DNA from: Gammaproteobacteria bacterium
GTDB taxonomy: Bacteria; Pseudomonadota; Gammaproteobacteria; HK1
Direction of reading: 5' to 3'
Length of the DNA: 64,000 bases
Assembly: GCA_021773635.1 (NCBI GenBank)
Contig: JAJFJV010000017.1
Coordinates: forward strand, 1 to 64,000
A program made the translations under genes and the position numbers. Below are positions 35,237 through 45,614 of the stretch, piece after piece; positions within the stretch are counted from its first letter, which is position 1, and every line of letters starts with the position of its first letter. Under the pieces are notes generated by a model. The model searched no databases. It worked only from the letters and a program-made list of their open reading frames with translations, and was not told the origin of the DNA.

Positions 35237-36094
35237 TTACCGCCCCCATGATGGTGAAGCCGGAGGGTACCCCGAAGATGGCCATGTGCCGTTTTCCCAC
35301 GGCGTCCCCGGCACGGGCACGGGCGGGTACGCCCCGTAGCCCTGAGGCACCGGCATGACTTGTGGAGGAGAAAACCCGCCCATTCCCAGCGAGGTGCCGG
35401 GCGGCGGTGGCATACGATTAGCCTGTAGCCCCTCAGTCCCCCACGCCGGTGACGGTGCCGCCCAGTAATCGGCACCTGGCGGCATCGCACCCCAGGGTGC
35501 TGGCGCCGGGCTATAGGCGGGTGGATATAACGGGCCCGGTGATGTTTGTTCAAGCGGACGGGGCTGGGGTTTTCTGTCAACAAGCTGAGGCGTGTCCGGG
35601 GACCAGTACCGGGCGCCGGGTAGCCCGACATCGGCGGGCTGTTGGTTTGGTCTGGTCGAGGTCGACACCCCGGGCGGTGCTGGAAACTGGCCTATGGTGC
35701 CTGTCGGTGCCCCGGGATAACGACTGGTGGCGGTACTGTCTGAGTCCTTTTTCAACTCCGGCGTGGAATCCTCACCAACCACCAGAAAAACGAAAAAACC
35801 GATGATAAGCAATGGTCCCCAGACCGCCAGCCCCGCACGTAATTCAGCACCGCCCTCATTTTTGGGTGCCTCCGATCCTGGCCCTGCGCGGAGCAGCTCA
35901 TGTTCCTTCAAACGAGAGATCTGTTCGTCGGGAGATTCGGCTACCGCCTCGGCCTCCGCAGCCGACGTGGCGGCCTTTTTGGCGGACCGTTTTTTTGTAG
36001 CATCCACCTTTTTCCTGGCCGTGCGTCGGGCGGTGCGTTTTTTCCGCACCTTTGCCCCGGTTTCGGTTGCCGCCCCGGAGTCTTCGTCCGCCAT
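35237..36094 (-). CDS. Single-span membrane protein with basic N-terminus and Pro-rich tail
   Basis: 285 residues from the ATG at 36094, which has GGGAGGGG before it (an upstream in-frame start at 36160 is unlikely). Residues 15-45 are dense in Lys/Arg/Ala (KVRKKRTARRTARKKVDATK), similar to nucleic-acid-binding tails. One membrane helix follows near 85-107 (VWGPLLIIGFFVFLVVGE). The remaining about 175 residues are Pro/Gly/Tyr/Trp-rich and low in complexity (YPPAYSPAPAPWGAMPPG; PPVPVPGTPWENGTWPSSGY). No known domain is recognised. The topology suggests a cytoplasmic DNA- or acid-binding head and a periplasmic flexible tail. Convergent with the sulfotransferase fusion gene. Confidence 0.6.
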   Translation of the reverse strand: MADEDSGAATETGAKVRKKRTARRTARKKVDATKKRSAKKAATSAAEAEAVAESPDEQISRLKEHELLRAGPGSEAPKNEGGAELRAGLAVWGPLLIIGFFVFLVVGEDSTPELKKDSDSTATSRYPGAPTGTIGQFPAPPGVSTSTRPNQQPADVGLPGARYWSPDTPQLVDRKPQPRPLEQTSPGPLYPPAYSPAPAPWGAMPPGADYWAAPSPAWGTEGLQANRMPPPPGTSLGMGGFSPPQVMPVPQGYGAYPPVPVPGTPWENGTWPSSGYPPASPSWGR

Positions 36095-36159
36095 GAAATC
36101 CCCTCCCAAAAGAACTGTTTTCGAGATGTTAGCACGGCCGGGACAGGGACTCTCACCCA

Positions 36160-36192
36160 TAAAAAAAGGGCTGAACCTGGCAGGTTCAGCCC
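36160..36192 (-). terminator. Terminator after PEP-CTERM gene 1
   Basis: On the minus strand GGGCTGAACCTG pairs with CAGGTTCAGCCC and is followed by TTTTTTTAT. It lies 27 bp after the stop of the gene at 36219. Confidence 0.93.
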
Positions 36193-36218
36193 CTCTCGAA
36201 GTGGTGGTTAGCGGTGAA

Positions 36219-36959
36219 TTAGCTTTTTAAGCCACGCCGGCGCCGCCAAGCTGCCAGCCCGAGCAGACTGCTTCCAAAGAGCAAAAAGGTCGCCGGTTCA
36301 GGCGCCGTCGCCAGGGGCGATCCCGGTAGCCCGGCACCAGGAAAGGCCGGGTCGCCGGACTGGACGGGCGAAAAGGCCCACGAGGCCTGATAGGGCGCGG
36401 CAACAGGTCCAAAGTCCGCGGTAAAGCCGAAACCGGCCAGTGAGGAAAAGGGAAATATTCCGCCGCCTATTTGAGAATTATCTGCGGCCCAGGCAACGTT
36501 ATACCAATGCAGCACCTGGGTGGCCGTGGTGAAAGGGCTGTTCGCACCAGCATAAAATGGATCTGATGGATCCTGCCAGGATGCCACCCCCCCCCAACCT
36601 GTTGCTGAATTAGCTGTGCCGATGGTCTCAATCGCATGACTCCAGCCTGCCGGTGAAAGGATACTGCCCAGATCGATACCGGCATCACCAAACCAGGGCA
36701 GTTCCCAGTCAACGATAATCGGATCTCCGACCACTTCCAATGCATCGCTAGCAAAGCTACCGTCAAAGAAGCTGTCGTTAAATACCGTAAACGCGTAGCC
36801 GAAGGTGCCGTCTCCATTATCGGTTACAACGTCTGTCACATGGGACGCCGGAGAAAGTGGCCCGCCAATTCCGGCATGGGCTACGTTACCCGCCAAAAAG
36901 AGGCCGGCAGCCAGAACGAGAGAGAGGCATTTGCCAAGCTTCAATCGTGAATTATTCAT
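36219..36959 (-). CDS. PEP-CTERM sorting domain protein 1
   Basis: 246 residues with a signal peptide ending in VAHA and an AGGAG ribosome site. The C-terminus has the complete PEP-CTERM signal: APEPATFLLFGSSLLGLA followed by WRRRRG. Exosortase is known to recognise the PEP motif and cut there, after which the protein is released or anchored in the envelope or extracellular matrix. The body (GYAFTVFNDSFFDGSFASDALEV) is beta-rich and Ser/Gly/Phe-rich, without a catalytic motif. It is expressed from a sigma-54 promoter with two upstream 17-bp motifs. No exosortase gene is in the window. Confidence 0.93.
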   Translation of the reverse strand: MNNSRLKLGKCLSLVLAAGLFLAGNVAHAGIGGPLSPASHVTDVVTDNGDGTFGYAFTVFNDSFFDGSFASDALEVVGDPIIVDWELPWFGDAGIDLGSILSPAGWSHAIETIGTANSATGWGGVASWQDPSDPFYAGANSPFTTATQVLHWYNVAWAADNSQIGGGIFPFSSLAGFGFTADFGPVAAPYQASWAFSPVQSGDPAFPGAGLPGSPLATAPEPATFLLFGSSLLGLAAWRRRRGLKS

Positions 36960-37028
36960 GCGGGGTTCTCCTGATCATCCGTGTAGTGGCCATCCGCCAC
37001 TGAATATTTGCCCAACTTGCAGAAAAAT

Positions 37029-37044
37029 AGCAAGAACCATGCCG
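37029..37044 (-). promoter_or_regulatory. Sigma-54 promoter of PEP-CTERM gene 1
   Basis: Minus-strand CGGCATGGTTCTTGCT has GG-N10-GC spacing and the TTGC -12 box, 70 bp before the start codon. It occupies the 392-bp gene-free stretch 36960-37351, which otherwise holds only the two motifs listed next. Confidence 0.75.
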
Positions 37045-37132
37045 AGGCACTCACGAACTGAAGATAACTCCTTTATATTCAAACTCTTATAACTTCACCT
37101 TCAAGAACTTCAGGGGTGTCGATATTCGGGGG

Positions 37133-37149
37133 AGTAAAGAATTCAGACA
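37133..37149 (-). promoter_or_regulatory. PEP-CTERM regulon motif, proximal site for gene 1
   Basis: Minus-strand TGTCTGAATTCTTTACT matches the consensus TGTCAGNWTTNTTTACA at all but two positions. Its centre is about 98 bp upstream of the -24 element. Probably an enhancer-binding-protein site. Confidence 0.65.
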
Positions 37150-37277
37150 CTCTGGATCATCTTCATCTATTGAAAAAACTCATGTTGGGAAGCAGACAAT
37201 CCCAGTAAAACCAAGCACATAGAGCTCAGGCCTCTCCGGAGAGACACGAAAAAATGAAGTCCCCCGCAAAAAAAACC

Positions 37278-37294
37278 TGTAAATAATTCTGACA
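37278..37294 (-). promoter_or_regulatory. PEP-CTERM regulon motif, distal site for gene 1
   Basis: Minus-strand TGTCAGAATTATTTACA is a perfect match to the consensus. It lies 145 bp upstream of the proximal site. Fifteen of these bases recur at 57828. Confidence 0.7.
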
Positions 37295-37351
37295 AGCAGC
37301 TGCTTTCAGCGGAGCGGAAGCTCCTCTGGCAGGGCGATAAGCCCGATTTTC

Positions 37352-39022
37352 TTACAAATCCCGCCGCTTGAGCAGCCCGGCGATGTGTTCCGCGCTACGG
37401 ATGGCCAGCGCCTCAATGGTCAACGAGGGCGACTCACCGCCGCCGGAGCTGGGAAACATGCTGGCATCCACCACGAACAGGTTCTGCCAGCGATGGCTCC
37501 CGCCGTAGCGATCCACCACTGAATCTGAAGCCTCGTTGCCCATGCGACAGGTGCCAAACACGTGGGTGGCACTGAAACTGTCATACGATCCGTACTCCTC
37601 AACCAGTTCATCCACCCCGGCGGCCTTCAGGATGCGGCGGGTGGTTTTTGCCATGAAGGCAAGGCGCGCCAGCTCACCATCACCCAAGTGGCTGTGGATA
37701 CGAGCCTTGGGCAATCCCAGTTCATCTTTGGCGTGTGAATCAAGATCAACATAAGAGCCCGGATTGGGCAGTGACTCCCCGATCGCGCCGACCCCGATCA
37801 CCCGCCCGAAGGTATCGCGCATGGCCGCCTTGTGTTTAGGTCCCCAGCCCCCGACCACGCGCTGGGCATAGTGGATGGGACCGAGCAGATCGGCATCGGC
37901 AGTAGCGTGGGAAAATCGGCAGCCCCCCACTATCCCTGGAATGGCATCGGGCGCATTGAAATCCCAGCTGATCCCGTCCGCCGGCAAGCCGCGATAACTG
38001 GCCAGTGCTTCCGGATGCAGTCCGCTGCTGGTCCAGAACAGGGTTTCCATAAAATTCCGTCCCACCTGACCGGATTCATTAGCCAGGCCCTCCGGGGCAT
38101 GGGAGCTCTCCGAGCGTAGCAAGAGGCGCGGGGTCTCGACTGCTCCACAGGCAACGATAATCATCGGTGCGGTTTCAAAAGACTCGCTGCCATCGGCCTC
38201 CCGACAGCGCACACCCCGCACCCGGTCATCGGCCCCCGCCTCCAGCGCAATTACCCGACAACCGGTACGTATCGTGCAGTTGCCGGTACGTAGTGCCTGA
38301 GCGATAAAGGTGACATCCACGCTGCCCTTGTCGCGGCGCGGACAACCCCGGCTGCAGTTACTGCAATAGTTGCAGGCCGGACGGTCGTCATAGGGCGCCG
38401 ACAGGATGGCCAGAGAATTGGATTGCCAATGAAGGCCGAGCTTTTTACATCCCGCCTGCAGTTTCTGGCTGGCATAGCCCAGCCCGTGGGCGGGCAAGGG
38501 AAAGTTCTCGCTGCGCCAGCGTGCGCCCTGCTTGAGCGGCCCCGCGACTCCCACCACACGCTCTGCCTGCTGGTAGTAGGGCTCCAGTTCGGCATAGTCC
38601 AGCGGCCAGTCGGCAGCGACACCAAAGCGGCTCTTCATGCGCATGGATTCCGGATGCAAACGGTGGGCCTCACCACTGAAATGCAGGGTGCTACCGCCCA
38701 CACCCTGGACGTGATGATAGCCCCAGGGCTGACGACGGTTGGTGGTATTCATGGGCCCGTTAACCCGGTTCCAGGAACGCAACTCGCGCCACTTTTCTTC
38801 AAGCTTTTGCAATGGGGCATAACTCTGCCGCCCCCACGGATTAATTTTGTGGGGAAAACCCGACTGCTCCCACTGGTAACTGCTCAGTCGATAGTCCCGC
38901 TTTGGCTTGTAAGCCGGTCCCGCTTCCAGCAACAAGACCCGCACGCCCTGCTTTGCCAGCGCCCAGGCACTGGCCCCGCCACCGGCACCCGAGCCAATAA
39001 TGATGACGTCGACAGCGGCCAT
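37352..39022 (-). CDS. GMC-family FAD oxidoreductase (dehydrogenase large subunit)
   Basis: 556 residues. The FAD-binding fold begins VDVIIIGSGAGGGASAWALA and continues with VLLLEAGP. The GMC signatures are GVGGSTLHFSGEAHR and, near the end, FGTCRMGNEASDSVVD plus NLFVVDASMFPSSGGGESPSLT. A cysteine cluster CNYCSNCSRGC (C-x2-C-x2-C-x3-C) suggests an iron-sulfur or structural site as in gluconate/alcohol dehydrogenase relatives. The small-subunit gene precedes it with start and stop overlapping (TAATG). The substrate (an alcohol or sugar acid) cannot be told. The cytochrome c subunit normal for such complexes is not adjacent. Confidence 0.88.
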   Translation of the reverse strand: MAAVDVIIIGSGAGGGASAWALAKQGVRVLLLEAGPAYKPKRDYRLSSYQWEQSGFPHKINPWGRQSYAPLQKLEEKWRELRSWNRVNGPMNTTNRRQPWGYHHVQGVGGSTLHFSGEAHRLHPESMRMKSRFGVAADWPLDYAELEPYYQQAERVVGVAGPLKQGARWRSENFPLPAHGLGYASQKLQAGCKKLGLHWQSNSLAILSAPYDDRPACNYCSNCSRGCPRRDKGSVDVTFIAQALRTGNCTIRTGCRVIALEAGADDRVRGVRCREADGSESFETAPMIIVACGAVETPRLLLRSESSHAPEGLANESGQVGRNFMETLFWTSSGLHPEALASYRGLPADGISWDFNAPDAIPGIVGGCRFSHATADADLLGPIHYAQRVVGGWGPKHKAAMRDTFGRVIGVGAIGESLPNPGSYVDLDSHAKDELGLPKARIHSHLGDGELARLAFMAKTTRRILKAAGVDELVEEYGSYDSFSATHVFGTCRMGNEASDSVVDRYGGSHRWQNLFVVDASMFPSSGGGESPSLTIEALAIRSAEHIAGLLKRRDL

Positions 39023-39546
39023 TATCGGGAGCGCTTCAGAGTAGGCGGCTGGGTATAATCGGTGAAGCCAAGGGGCTGTGGCGGCCCCCGATAATTGAGG
39101 GAAATCCAGCTCTCAGGGTTGGCGTAGTAGATGCGAACGGCCTGGTCCCGGGTATATCGGAAGAATTCGTGAAGTGGCGTTCCCGGCGCCGCCTCCGCCG
39201 CCTTTCCGACCACTGCCTCGCGTCCATCAGGGCCAAGGGCAGTAAAGTCTGTGGCGCCCCGCTTGCGCGCCGCCTCATCGAGCCAGCGACAACCCTGCTG
39301 GATAATTCCCTTTCGATAATCGCTGTTGCGAATGCGGCTGAGGATTTCCTGATCCACGCCAAGGTCCGTGGCACCCGGGCTCTCGTCGCGCGGGATGAGG
39401 GTATCCATATACGGGGCAAAGGCTCGAAAAGGATCGACTGCGGATACCTGTGGCATACCAATCACCGCCGCGTACAGCTCCCGAACCCGGGTACCCAGGG
39501 CAAGCAGCAGTGACCCAGCAAGAAAATTTCGACGACCCGGCACCAT
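39022..39546 (-). CDS. Gluconate 2-dehydrogenase subunit 3-family protein (Tat-exported)
   Basis: 174 residues from the ATG at 39546; the longer frame to 39621 adds residues without Tat character. The N-terminus VPGRRNFLAGSLLLALG is a twin-arginine signal. The body contains FAPYMDTLIPRDESPGATDLGVD and FFRYTRDQAVRIYYANPESWISLNYRGPPQPLGFTDY in outline, the pattern of the gluconate dehydrogenase small-subunit family. It exports the folded large subunit by hitch-hiking, since the GMC protein has no signal of its own. Divergent from purL. Confidence 0.87.
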   Translation of the reverse strand: MVPGRRNFLAGSLLLALGTRVRELYAAVIGMPQVSAVDPFRAFAPYMDTLIPRDESPGATDLGVDQEILSRIRNSDYRKGIIQQGCRWLDEAARKRGATDFTALGPDGREAVVGKAAEAAPGTPLHEFFRYTRDQAVRIYYANPESWISLNYRGPPQPLGFTDYTQPPTLKRSR

Positions 39547-39665
39547 GGAAAAAATACTATCATGCCTGCCTGCCCATTCCCGCCTTCCAGACCTGAATCC
39601 GGCGCCAGAACCCGGTATCATTCTGCCCCTTTCCCAAACCCGAAAAATCTCCCGGAATCTCGCCC

Positions 39666-42600
39666 ATGCATCTCCGTGGTAATGCCGCCCTCACACCCTT
39701 TCGTCTCGCCAGGAAATTGCAGGAACTGCGGCAGGACAATCCCGAAATTACCGGCCTGGAGGCCGAGTTCGTTTACTTCGTGGATAGCGAGTCAGTACTC
39801 AACGACATAGAAAAGGCGCAGCTCGCCGACATCCTGCTGGACGGCCCGGTTTCCGCCACCGCCACTGGAGCACCCACCCTGCTGGTCACGCCCCGGCCTG
39901 GCACCATCTCGCCCTGGTCCACCAAGGCGACGGATATCCTCCACAACTGCGGCCTGGGAAAAATTCTGCGCGTGGAGCGCGGTATTGCCTGGTATCTGGA
40001 ACTCGCCGATGGCCAGCCCCCGGGAGAGAAAATCCGCTCCCGTGTGGCACCGCTGCTGCACGATCGCATGGTGGAGGCGGTACTGGAAAACCTGGCAGCC
40101 GGAGATTCGCTCTTCATTCACGCCTCACCCACGCCGCTAACCACCGTCGATGTCCTGGAAGAAGGGGACGAAGCCTTGTGGCAGGCTAACCAGAACCTTG
40201 GCCTGGCACTGAGCGCGGACGAGATCGCCTATCTCACGGAGAGTTTTACGCGCCTTCGCCGCAACCCCAACGATATCGAGCTGATGATGTTCGCCCAGGC
40301 CAACTCGGAGCACTGCCGCCACAAGGTCTTCAACTCCAGCTGGGTGATCGATGGCGTGGCTCAGGAAAGCTCGCTGTTCGATATGATTCGCAACACCCAC
40401 CGCCTTCATCCGGGACGGGTACTATCGGCCTACAAGGACAATTCGGCGGTCATCTCGGGCTGGCAGAGCCCCCAGTTTCACCGCGATCTCGACACCCGGA
40501 AATACAGTTATAAGGATGGCGAGGCGGCCATCCTCATGAAGGTGGAGACCCACAACCATCCCACCGCCATCTCTCCCTATCCCGGCGCCGCCACCGGCTC
40601 TGGTGGTGAGATCCGCGACGAGGCGGCCACCGGCCGTGGCTCGCGCACCAAGGCGGGACTCACCGGCTTCTCGGTCTCTAATCTGCGTATCCCGGCCTTT
40701 ACCCAGCCTTGGGAGCAGGACAACGGCAAGCCCGGACGCCAGTCCTCGGCACTGGACATCATGCTGGAGGGGCCAATCGGTGGTGCCGCCTTCAATAATG
40801 AATTTGGCCGTCCGGCGTTGTGCGGTTATTTCCGCACCTACGAGGAAACCATCAAGACCCGGACGGGCACCGAAATCCGCGGCTACCACAAACCCATCAT
40901 GGCCGCCGGCGGTATCGGCACCATGGACCCCGGGCAGGTGGAAAAACTCTCCATTCCGCCGGCTTCCCATATCGTGGTCCTCGGTGGCCCCGCGATGCTC
41001 ATCGGTCTCGGCGGTGGTGCCGCCTCGTCGGTGAGTTCTGGCGAGGGTGCCGAACAGCTGGATTTCGCCTCGGTACAGCGCGCCAATCCGGAAATGGAAC
41101 GCCGCTGTCAGGAGGTCATCGACGCCTGCTGGCAACTGGGCGAGGGCAATCCCATCCTTTCCATTCACGACATTGGTGCCGGTGGCCTCTCCAATGGCGT
41201 ACCGGAACTGGTGTACGACGACGGCAAGGGTGCCAGGCTGGATCTGCGCAAGATCCACAATGACGACCCCGGCATGGCCCCGCTGGAAATCTGGTGCAAC
41301 GAGGCCCAGGAGCGCTACACCCTGGCGGTGGCACCGGATGGGATGGAGCTGTTCGCCAGTATCTGTGAACGTGAACGCTGTCCCTACGCCGAGATCGGCA
41401 CCGCCACCGAAGAGCCGCAACTCATTATGGAAGACCCGGTTTTCGATAACCGACCCATCGATCTGCCGCTCGATCTTATGCTCTCCCACCCCCCTGCCAT
41501 GCGCCGGGTGACCTCACGCCGGGCGCCGCTGGGCCAGGCATTTTCTGCCCACAACACTGCTGAACTGGAAACCGCTGCATCACGGCTGCTTGCCCTGCCT
41601 GCGGTGGCGGACAAAACCTTCCTGATCACCATTGGCGATCGCACCATCACCGGGCTGGTAGCGCGCGACCAGATGGTCGGCCCGTGGCAAACCCCGGTGG
41701 CCGACTGCGCGGTGACCGCCAGTGGCTTCCAAAGCTTTCAAGGCGACGCCATGGCCATGGGGGAGCGCGCTCCCGTTGCCCTGCTGGATGCCCCTGCCTC
41801 GGCACGCATGGCCGTGGGGGAGGCACTCACCAATCTGGCTGCCGCACGGGTACCAGAGCTGGGTCAGGTGGTGCTTTCGGCCAACTGGATGGCAGCCTGC
41901 AATCATCCGGGGGAAGATGCCGCGCTGTTCGATGCGGTGCGTGCCGTCGGCATGGAGCTATGCCCGGCACTCGGCATCGCCATTCCCGTAGGCAAGGATT
42001 CATTGTTCATGAAAACCGTCTGGGGTGAGGCGGATACGCCCCGCGAGGTCATCTCGCCCCTCTCCCTGCTGGTCAGCGCCTTTGCCCCGGTGGACGATAT
42101 CCGAGGCACCCTGACACCGAACCTGCGCCGGGATGCTGGCGAGACCGTACTCATACTGGTGGATCTGGGGCACGGAAAAAATCGCCTCGGCGGCTCCGCC
42201 CTTGGGCAGGTCTATAACCAACTGGGGGACATCCCGCCGGATCTTGATGAACCCCGGATACTGGTGGACTTCTTTCACGCCATCCAGACGCTCAATGCCG
42301 AAGGCCAGCTACTCGCCTACCACGACCGCTCGGACGGTGGGCTCTTTGTCACCTTGTGTGAGATGGCCTTCGCCGGGCATACCGGCATCAGTGTCTCGCT
42401 GGACGGGCTCGGCAAGGAGCCATGGGGCACCCTCTACGCCGAGGAACTGGGTGCGGTACTACAGGTGAAAGCCGGGCACAGTGCAGCGGTACTTGCCAGC
42501 CTTAACGACTATGCGGGGCTGGCTGGCAACGTCCACGTAATTGGCGCACCAAACGACGACGATCGTATTGAGTTTTACTTGCAGAACAAGCTTCTGCTCG

Positions 42601-43562
42601 CCGAAGAGCGCATTACCTGGCAGCGGCGATGGTCCGAAACCACCTTTCATATGCAGGCCCTGCGCGACCAGAGCGACTGCGCCCGCGAGGAATACGACCG
42701 CATCCTTGACCACACCGACCCGGGTCTGTCAGCTGGACTCAGCTTTGACCCGTCGGAAGACGTCACCGCTCCCTTCGTCAACAAGACGCGCCCACGCATT
42801 GCCGTGCTCCGCGAACAGGGCGTCAACGGCCACGTGGAAATGGCCGCGGCCTTCGATCGTGCCGGTTTCGATGCCATCGACGTGCACATGAGCGACATCC
42901 TCGAAGCCCGCACGACACTGGGTGAATTCCAGGGGCTGGTGGCCTGTGGTGGCTTCTCCTACGGGGACGTTCTCGGCGCTGGCCGCGGCTGGGCCAATTC
43001 CATTCTGCACAACCCGCGGGCGCGGGAACAGTTTGAGGGTTTTTTCCGGCAATCCGACACCTTCAGTCTCGGCGTCTGCAATGGCTGCCAGATGCTGGCC
43101 CGTCTCGGCTCACTCATTCCCGGTGCCGGGGACTGGCCACGTTTTGTGCGCAACCGCTCGGAACAATTCGAGGCCCGGCTGAGCCTGGTGGAGATTCTTC
43201 CCAGCCCATCGGTATTGCTCTCGGATATGGCGGGTTCACGACTGCCGGTGGCGGTGGCCCATGCCGAGGGACAAGCCGACTTTGCATCGACGGATGGCCC
43301 GGGAAATGCCCTTGCAGATCAGCTAGCCTGCCTGCGCTACGTGGACAACCACGGGGCAACGGCAACCCAATATCCTGCCAATCCCAACGGCTCGCCGCTG
43401 GGTATTACCGGCATGACCAGCAGCGATGGACGGGCTACCATCATGATGCCCCACCCGGAGCGCCTGTTCCGCACCGTGCAGCATTCCTGGCATCCGGATG
43501 AGTGGGGCGAAGACGGCCCGTGGCTGCGCATGTTCCGTAACGCCCGTCACTGGCTGGGCTAG
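39666..43562 (+). CDS. purL: Phosphoribosylformylglycinamidine synthase
   Basis: 1298 residues, the large single-chain form of gamma- and betaproteobacteria; fourth step of purine synthesis. Order: N-terminal PurS-like domain, linker, two AIR-synthetase-like halves ([53 protein letters not shown]) and the C-terminal glutaminase with Cys in GVCNGCQML (about 1137) and His in MMPHPERLF (about 1261). It is monocistronic here, divergent from the GMC dehydrogenase genes. Confidence 0.97.
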   Translation: MHLRGNAALTPFRLARKLQELRQDNPEITGLEAEFVYFVDSESVLNDIEKAQLADILLDGPVSATATGAPTLLVTPRPGTISPWSTKATDILHNCGLGKILRVERGIAWYLELADGQPPGEKIRSRVAPLLHDRMVEAVLENLAAGDSLFIHASPTPLTTVDVLEEGDEALWQANQNLGLALSADEIAYLTESFTRLRRNPNDIELMMFAQANSEHCRHKVFNSSWVIDGVAQESSLFDMIRNTHRLHPGRVLSAYKDNSAVISGWQSPQFHRDLDTRKYSYKDGEAAILMKVETHNHPTAISPYPGAATGSGGEIRDEAATGRGSRTKAGLTGFSVSNLRIPAFTQPWEQDNGKPGRQSSALDIMLEGPIGGAAFNNEFGRPALCGYFRTYEETIKTRTGTEIRGYHKPIMAAGGIGTMDPGQVEKLSIPPASHIVVLGGPAMLIGLGGGAASSVSSGEGAEQLDFASVQRANPEMERRCQEVIDACWQLGEGNPILSIHDIGAGGLSNGVPELVYDDGKGARLDLRKIHNDDPGMAPLEIWCNEAQERYTLAVAPDGMELFASICERERCPYAEIGTATEEPQLIMEDPVFDNRPIDLPLDLMLSHPPAMRRVTSRRAPLGQAFSAHNTAELETAASRLLALPAVADKTFLITIGDRTITGLVARDQMVGPWQTPVADCAVTASGFQSFQGDAMAMGERAPVALLDAPASARMAVGEALTNLAAARVPELGQVVLSANWMAACNHPGEDAALFDAVRAVGMELCPALGIAIPVGKDSLFMKTVWGEADTPREVISPLSLLVSAFAPVDDIRGTLTPNLRRDAGETVLILVDLGHGKNRLGGSALGQVYNQLGDIPPDLDEPRILVDFFHAIQTLNAEGQLLAYHDRSDGGLFVTLCEMAFAGHTGISVSLDGLGKEPWGTLYAEELGAVLQVKAGHSAAVLASLNDYAGLAGNVHVIGAPNDDDRIEFYLQNKLLLAEERITWQRRWSETTFHMQALRDQSDCAREEYDRILDHTDPGLSAGLSFDPSEDVTAPFVNKTRPRIAVLREQGVNGHVEMAAAFDRAGFDAIDVHMSDILEARTTLGEFQGLVACGGFSYGDVLGAGRGWANSILHNPRAREQFEGFFRQSDTFSLGVCNGCQMLARLGSLIPGAGDWPRFVRNRSEQFEARLSLVEILPSPSVLLSDMAGSRLPVAVAHAEGQADFASTDGPGNALADQLACLRYVDNHGATATQYPANPNGSPLGITGMTSSDGRATIMMPHPERLFRTVQHSWHPDEWGEDGPWLRMFRNARHWLG

Positions 43563-43639
43563 CCCGACGTTTCACCCGCCTGCCGGGACTGAAACTTCGG
43601 CTGGCCTTACACTGTCCCAACCAGACAGAGGGGCTGCCC

Positions 43640-44551
43640 GTGCTAATAAAGAAAAACGTATCCATTAAATCCTCGGAGATCACCCCCGAGTCCATCTACC
43701 TTGACCGCCGGCGTTTCATCCAGGGCGGTGTGGGAGCCGCGCTGGCCGCTACCCTGCCCGGTAGCCTGGCAACCGCGGCAAGCCGTTACAGCACAACGGA
43801 AGAACAGACCTCCCTCAAGGACATTACGCGCTACAACAACTTCTACGAATTGGGTACCGGCAAGGGCGACCCGGCCCTCAATGCCGGCCGCTTGCACACC
43901 AGTCCGTGGAGTATTGCGGTCTCCGGGGCCTGCGAGCATCCGGGCAACTACGATCTGGACGAGTTGATCAAGCCGGAAGCCATAGAGGACCGGGTCTATC
44001 GCCTGCGCTGTGTCGAAGCCTGGTCCATGGTGATTCCGTGGCAGGGAGTGCCGCTGGGAAAAATCCTCAAGCGCTTTGCTCCTACATCAAAGGCTCGCTA
44101 CGTCGCCTTCCGCACCCTGCTCCGCCCCGCCGAGATGCCCGGACAACGGCGCGACATCCTGCCCTGGCCCTATCGTGAGGGTCTGCGCATGGATGAAGCC
44201 ATGCATCCGCTCACCCTGCTCGCTACCGGCCTCTATGGCAAAGAGCTGCCCAATCAGAACGGCGCTCCCATCCGCCTGGTGGTGCCATGGAAATATGGCT
44301 TCAAAAGCATCAAATCCATCGTTTCCATCGAGTTCACCGAAACTGAACCAGCCACTACATGGAACCTGAAGGGCCCCGATGAATACGGCTTCTACGCCAA
44401 CGTCAATCCGGCCGTGGACCACCCGCGCTGGAGCCAGAAAAAGGAACGGCGTATCGGCGATATCTTCAAACGCCCCACCTTGCCCTTCAACGGCTACGCC
44501 GAAGAAGTGGCCTCACTGTATGCCGGCATGGACCTGCAGAAATATTATTGA
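43640..44551 (+). CDS. msrP: Periplasmic methionine-sulfoxide reductase catalytic subunit MsrP
   Basis: 303 residues, GTG start. A Tat signal, [20 protein letters not shown], carries the folded molybdoenzyme to the periplasm. The molybdopterin-ligand Cys is in [11 protein letters not shown] (about 124), and the SUOX-fold segments [25 protein letters not shown] and [20 protein letters not shown] are typical of MsrP (YedY). It repairs oxidised periplasmic proteins with electrons from MsrQ, encoded 57 bp downstream. The space between holds a GGCGGACATGGTCC palindrome-like piece. Confidence 0.96.
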   Translation: MLIKKNVSIKSSEITPESIYLDRRRFIQGGVGAALAATLPGSLATAASRYSTTEEQTSLKDITRYNNFYELGTGKGDPALNAGRLHTSPWSIAVSGACEHPGNYDLDELIKPEAIEDRVYRLRCVEAWSMVIPWQGVPLGKILKRFAPTSKARYVAFRTLLRPAEMPGQRRDILPWPYREGLRMDEAMHPLTLLATGLYGKELPNQNGAPIRLVVPWKYGFKSIKSIVSIEFTETEPATTWNLKGPDEYGFYANVNPAVDHPRWSQKKERRIGDIFKRPTLPFNGYAEEVASLYAGMDLQKYY

Positions 44552-44608
44552 GATCACCGATGGCGGACATGGTCCACCTTGCTGTAGTGGCCAAATAAAG
44601 CGCCCATA

Positions 44609-45199
44609 ATGTACACGCGACTCAAATCCGTGGTTTTCCTCGCTGCCCTCATCCCGCTTGCCCTGGGAATATGGGACGGATTCCACGATGCCCTCGGCGC
44701 CAATCCGGTGGAGGAAATCACCTTCCGCAGCGGGCGCTGGACGCTGCGCTTTTTGCTGATCACCCTCGCGATCACCCCGCTCAGGAAATGCACCGGCTGG
44801 AATGGCATTATCCGTCTGCGCCGCATGCTGGGGCTTTATGCCTTCTTTTATGCCTGCCTGCATCTCACTACTTACCTCTGGCTGGACCAGTATTTTTCCC
44901 TCACCGACATCCTCGAGGACATTAGCAAGCGCCGCTATATCTTTGCCGGCTTCGGTACCTTCCTGCTACTCCTTCCCCTGGCCTTGACCTCCACCCACGG
45001 CATGCAAAAGCGCCTGGGTGGGCGGCGCTGGAAGCAACTCCACCAACTGATCTATATCGCCGCCGGCACCGCCCTATTGCATTTCTTGTGGCTGACCAAG
45101 GCCGATTACCGCGACCCGCTCATTTACCTATGCATCCTCACCGCTCTCTACATACTGCGCCTGCCGGCACTGGAGCCCCTGATCACGCGGCGTAGGTAA
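44609..45199 (+). CDS. msrQ: Heme-binding membrane subunit MsrQ
   Basis: 196 residues, six membrane helices of the ferric-reductase-like fold. Histidines in YACLHLTTYLWLD and WKQLHQLIYIAAGTALLHFLW are the probable b-heme ligands; ITPLRKCTGWNGIIRLRRMLGLYAF is typical of YedZ/MsrQ. It passes quinol or flavin electrons to MsrP. Confidence 0.95.
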   Translation: MYTRLKSVVFLAALIPLALGIWDGFHDALGANPVEEITFRSGRWTLRFLLITLAITPLRKCTGWNGIIRLRRMLGLYAFFYACLHLTTYLWLDQYFSLTDILEDISKRRYIFAGFGTFLLLLPLALTSTHGMQKRLGGRRWKQLHQLIYIAAGTALLHFLWLTKADYRDPLIYLCILTALYILRLPALEPLITRRR

Positions 45200-45287
45200 A
45201 TCGGAAGTCTGCGCAGAACTGGGGCGCCATACTGAATTGTGCCCGTCCCAACCTTTTTTGGTCCGTAAACCCCGTACCTGTATATTT

Positions 45288-45304
45288 CGTCAAGATTCTT
45301 TACA
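45288..45304 (+). promoter_or_regulatory. PEP-CTERM regulon motif, distal site for gene 2
   Basis: CGTCAAGATTCTTTACA matches the TGTCAGNWTTNTTTACA consensus at all but two positions, 110 bp upstream of the proximal site. The surrounding gene-free stretch 45200-45614 also has the perfect palindrome CTGATA-AC-TATCAG at 45327-45340. Confidence 0.55.
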
Positions 45305-45397
45305 AACATCGATTCACGCTAACTCGCTGATAACTATCAGAATAGTGTGAAACAGTTCACGGTTTTGGTGTTTTAGAGTCTAAATAGGGCTTTATTG

Positions 45398-45414
45398 TGT
45401 CAGGTATTTTTACA
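45398..45414 (+). promoter_or_regulatory. PEP-CTERM regulon motif, proximal site for gene 2
   Basis: TGTCAGGTATTTTTACA, one mismatch to the consensus, centred about 95 bp before the -24 element. Confidence 0.7.
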
Positions 45415-45499
45415 CCATCCTGCTAATGAGCCGTCACCCCTTCCTGAAATCTCAGCCGATCAGCTATACGCCATTGATAATGACTATCATTTATATAGC

Positions 45500-45515
45500 T
45501 GGCACAGCGATTGCT
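45500..45515 (+). promoter_or_regulatory. Sigma-54 promoter of PEP-CTERM gene 2
   Basis: TGGCACAGCGATTGCT is a near-perfect -24/-12 element (TGGCACR-N4-TTGCW) 100 bp before the start codon. Confidence 0.9.
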
Positions 45516-45614
45516 TGTGCATATCGTTGTAACGCCTACAACTTAAGGTCGAGATGGCTGGTTAAAGTGCTTTTCACCGCTCTCATCTTCCATCAATAAT
45601 AAAAAGGCTTGATA

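Noticed and set aside
40422-41489. Minus-strand ORF of 355 codons inside purL
   Set aside because: Antisense shadow of a highly conserved gene in GC-rich DNA; no ribosome site or domain.
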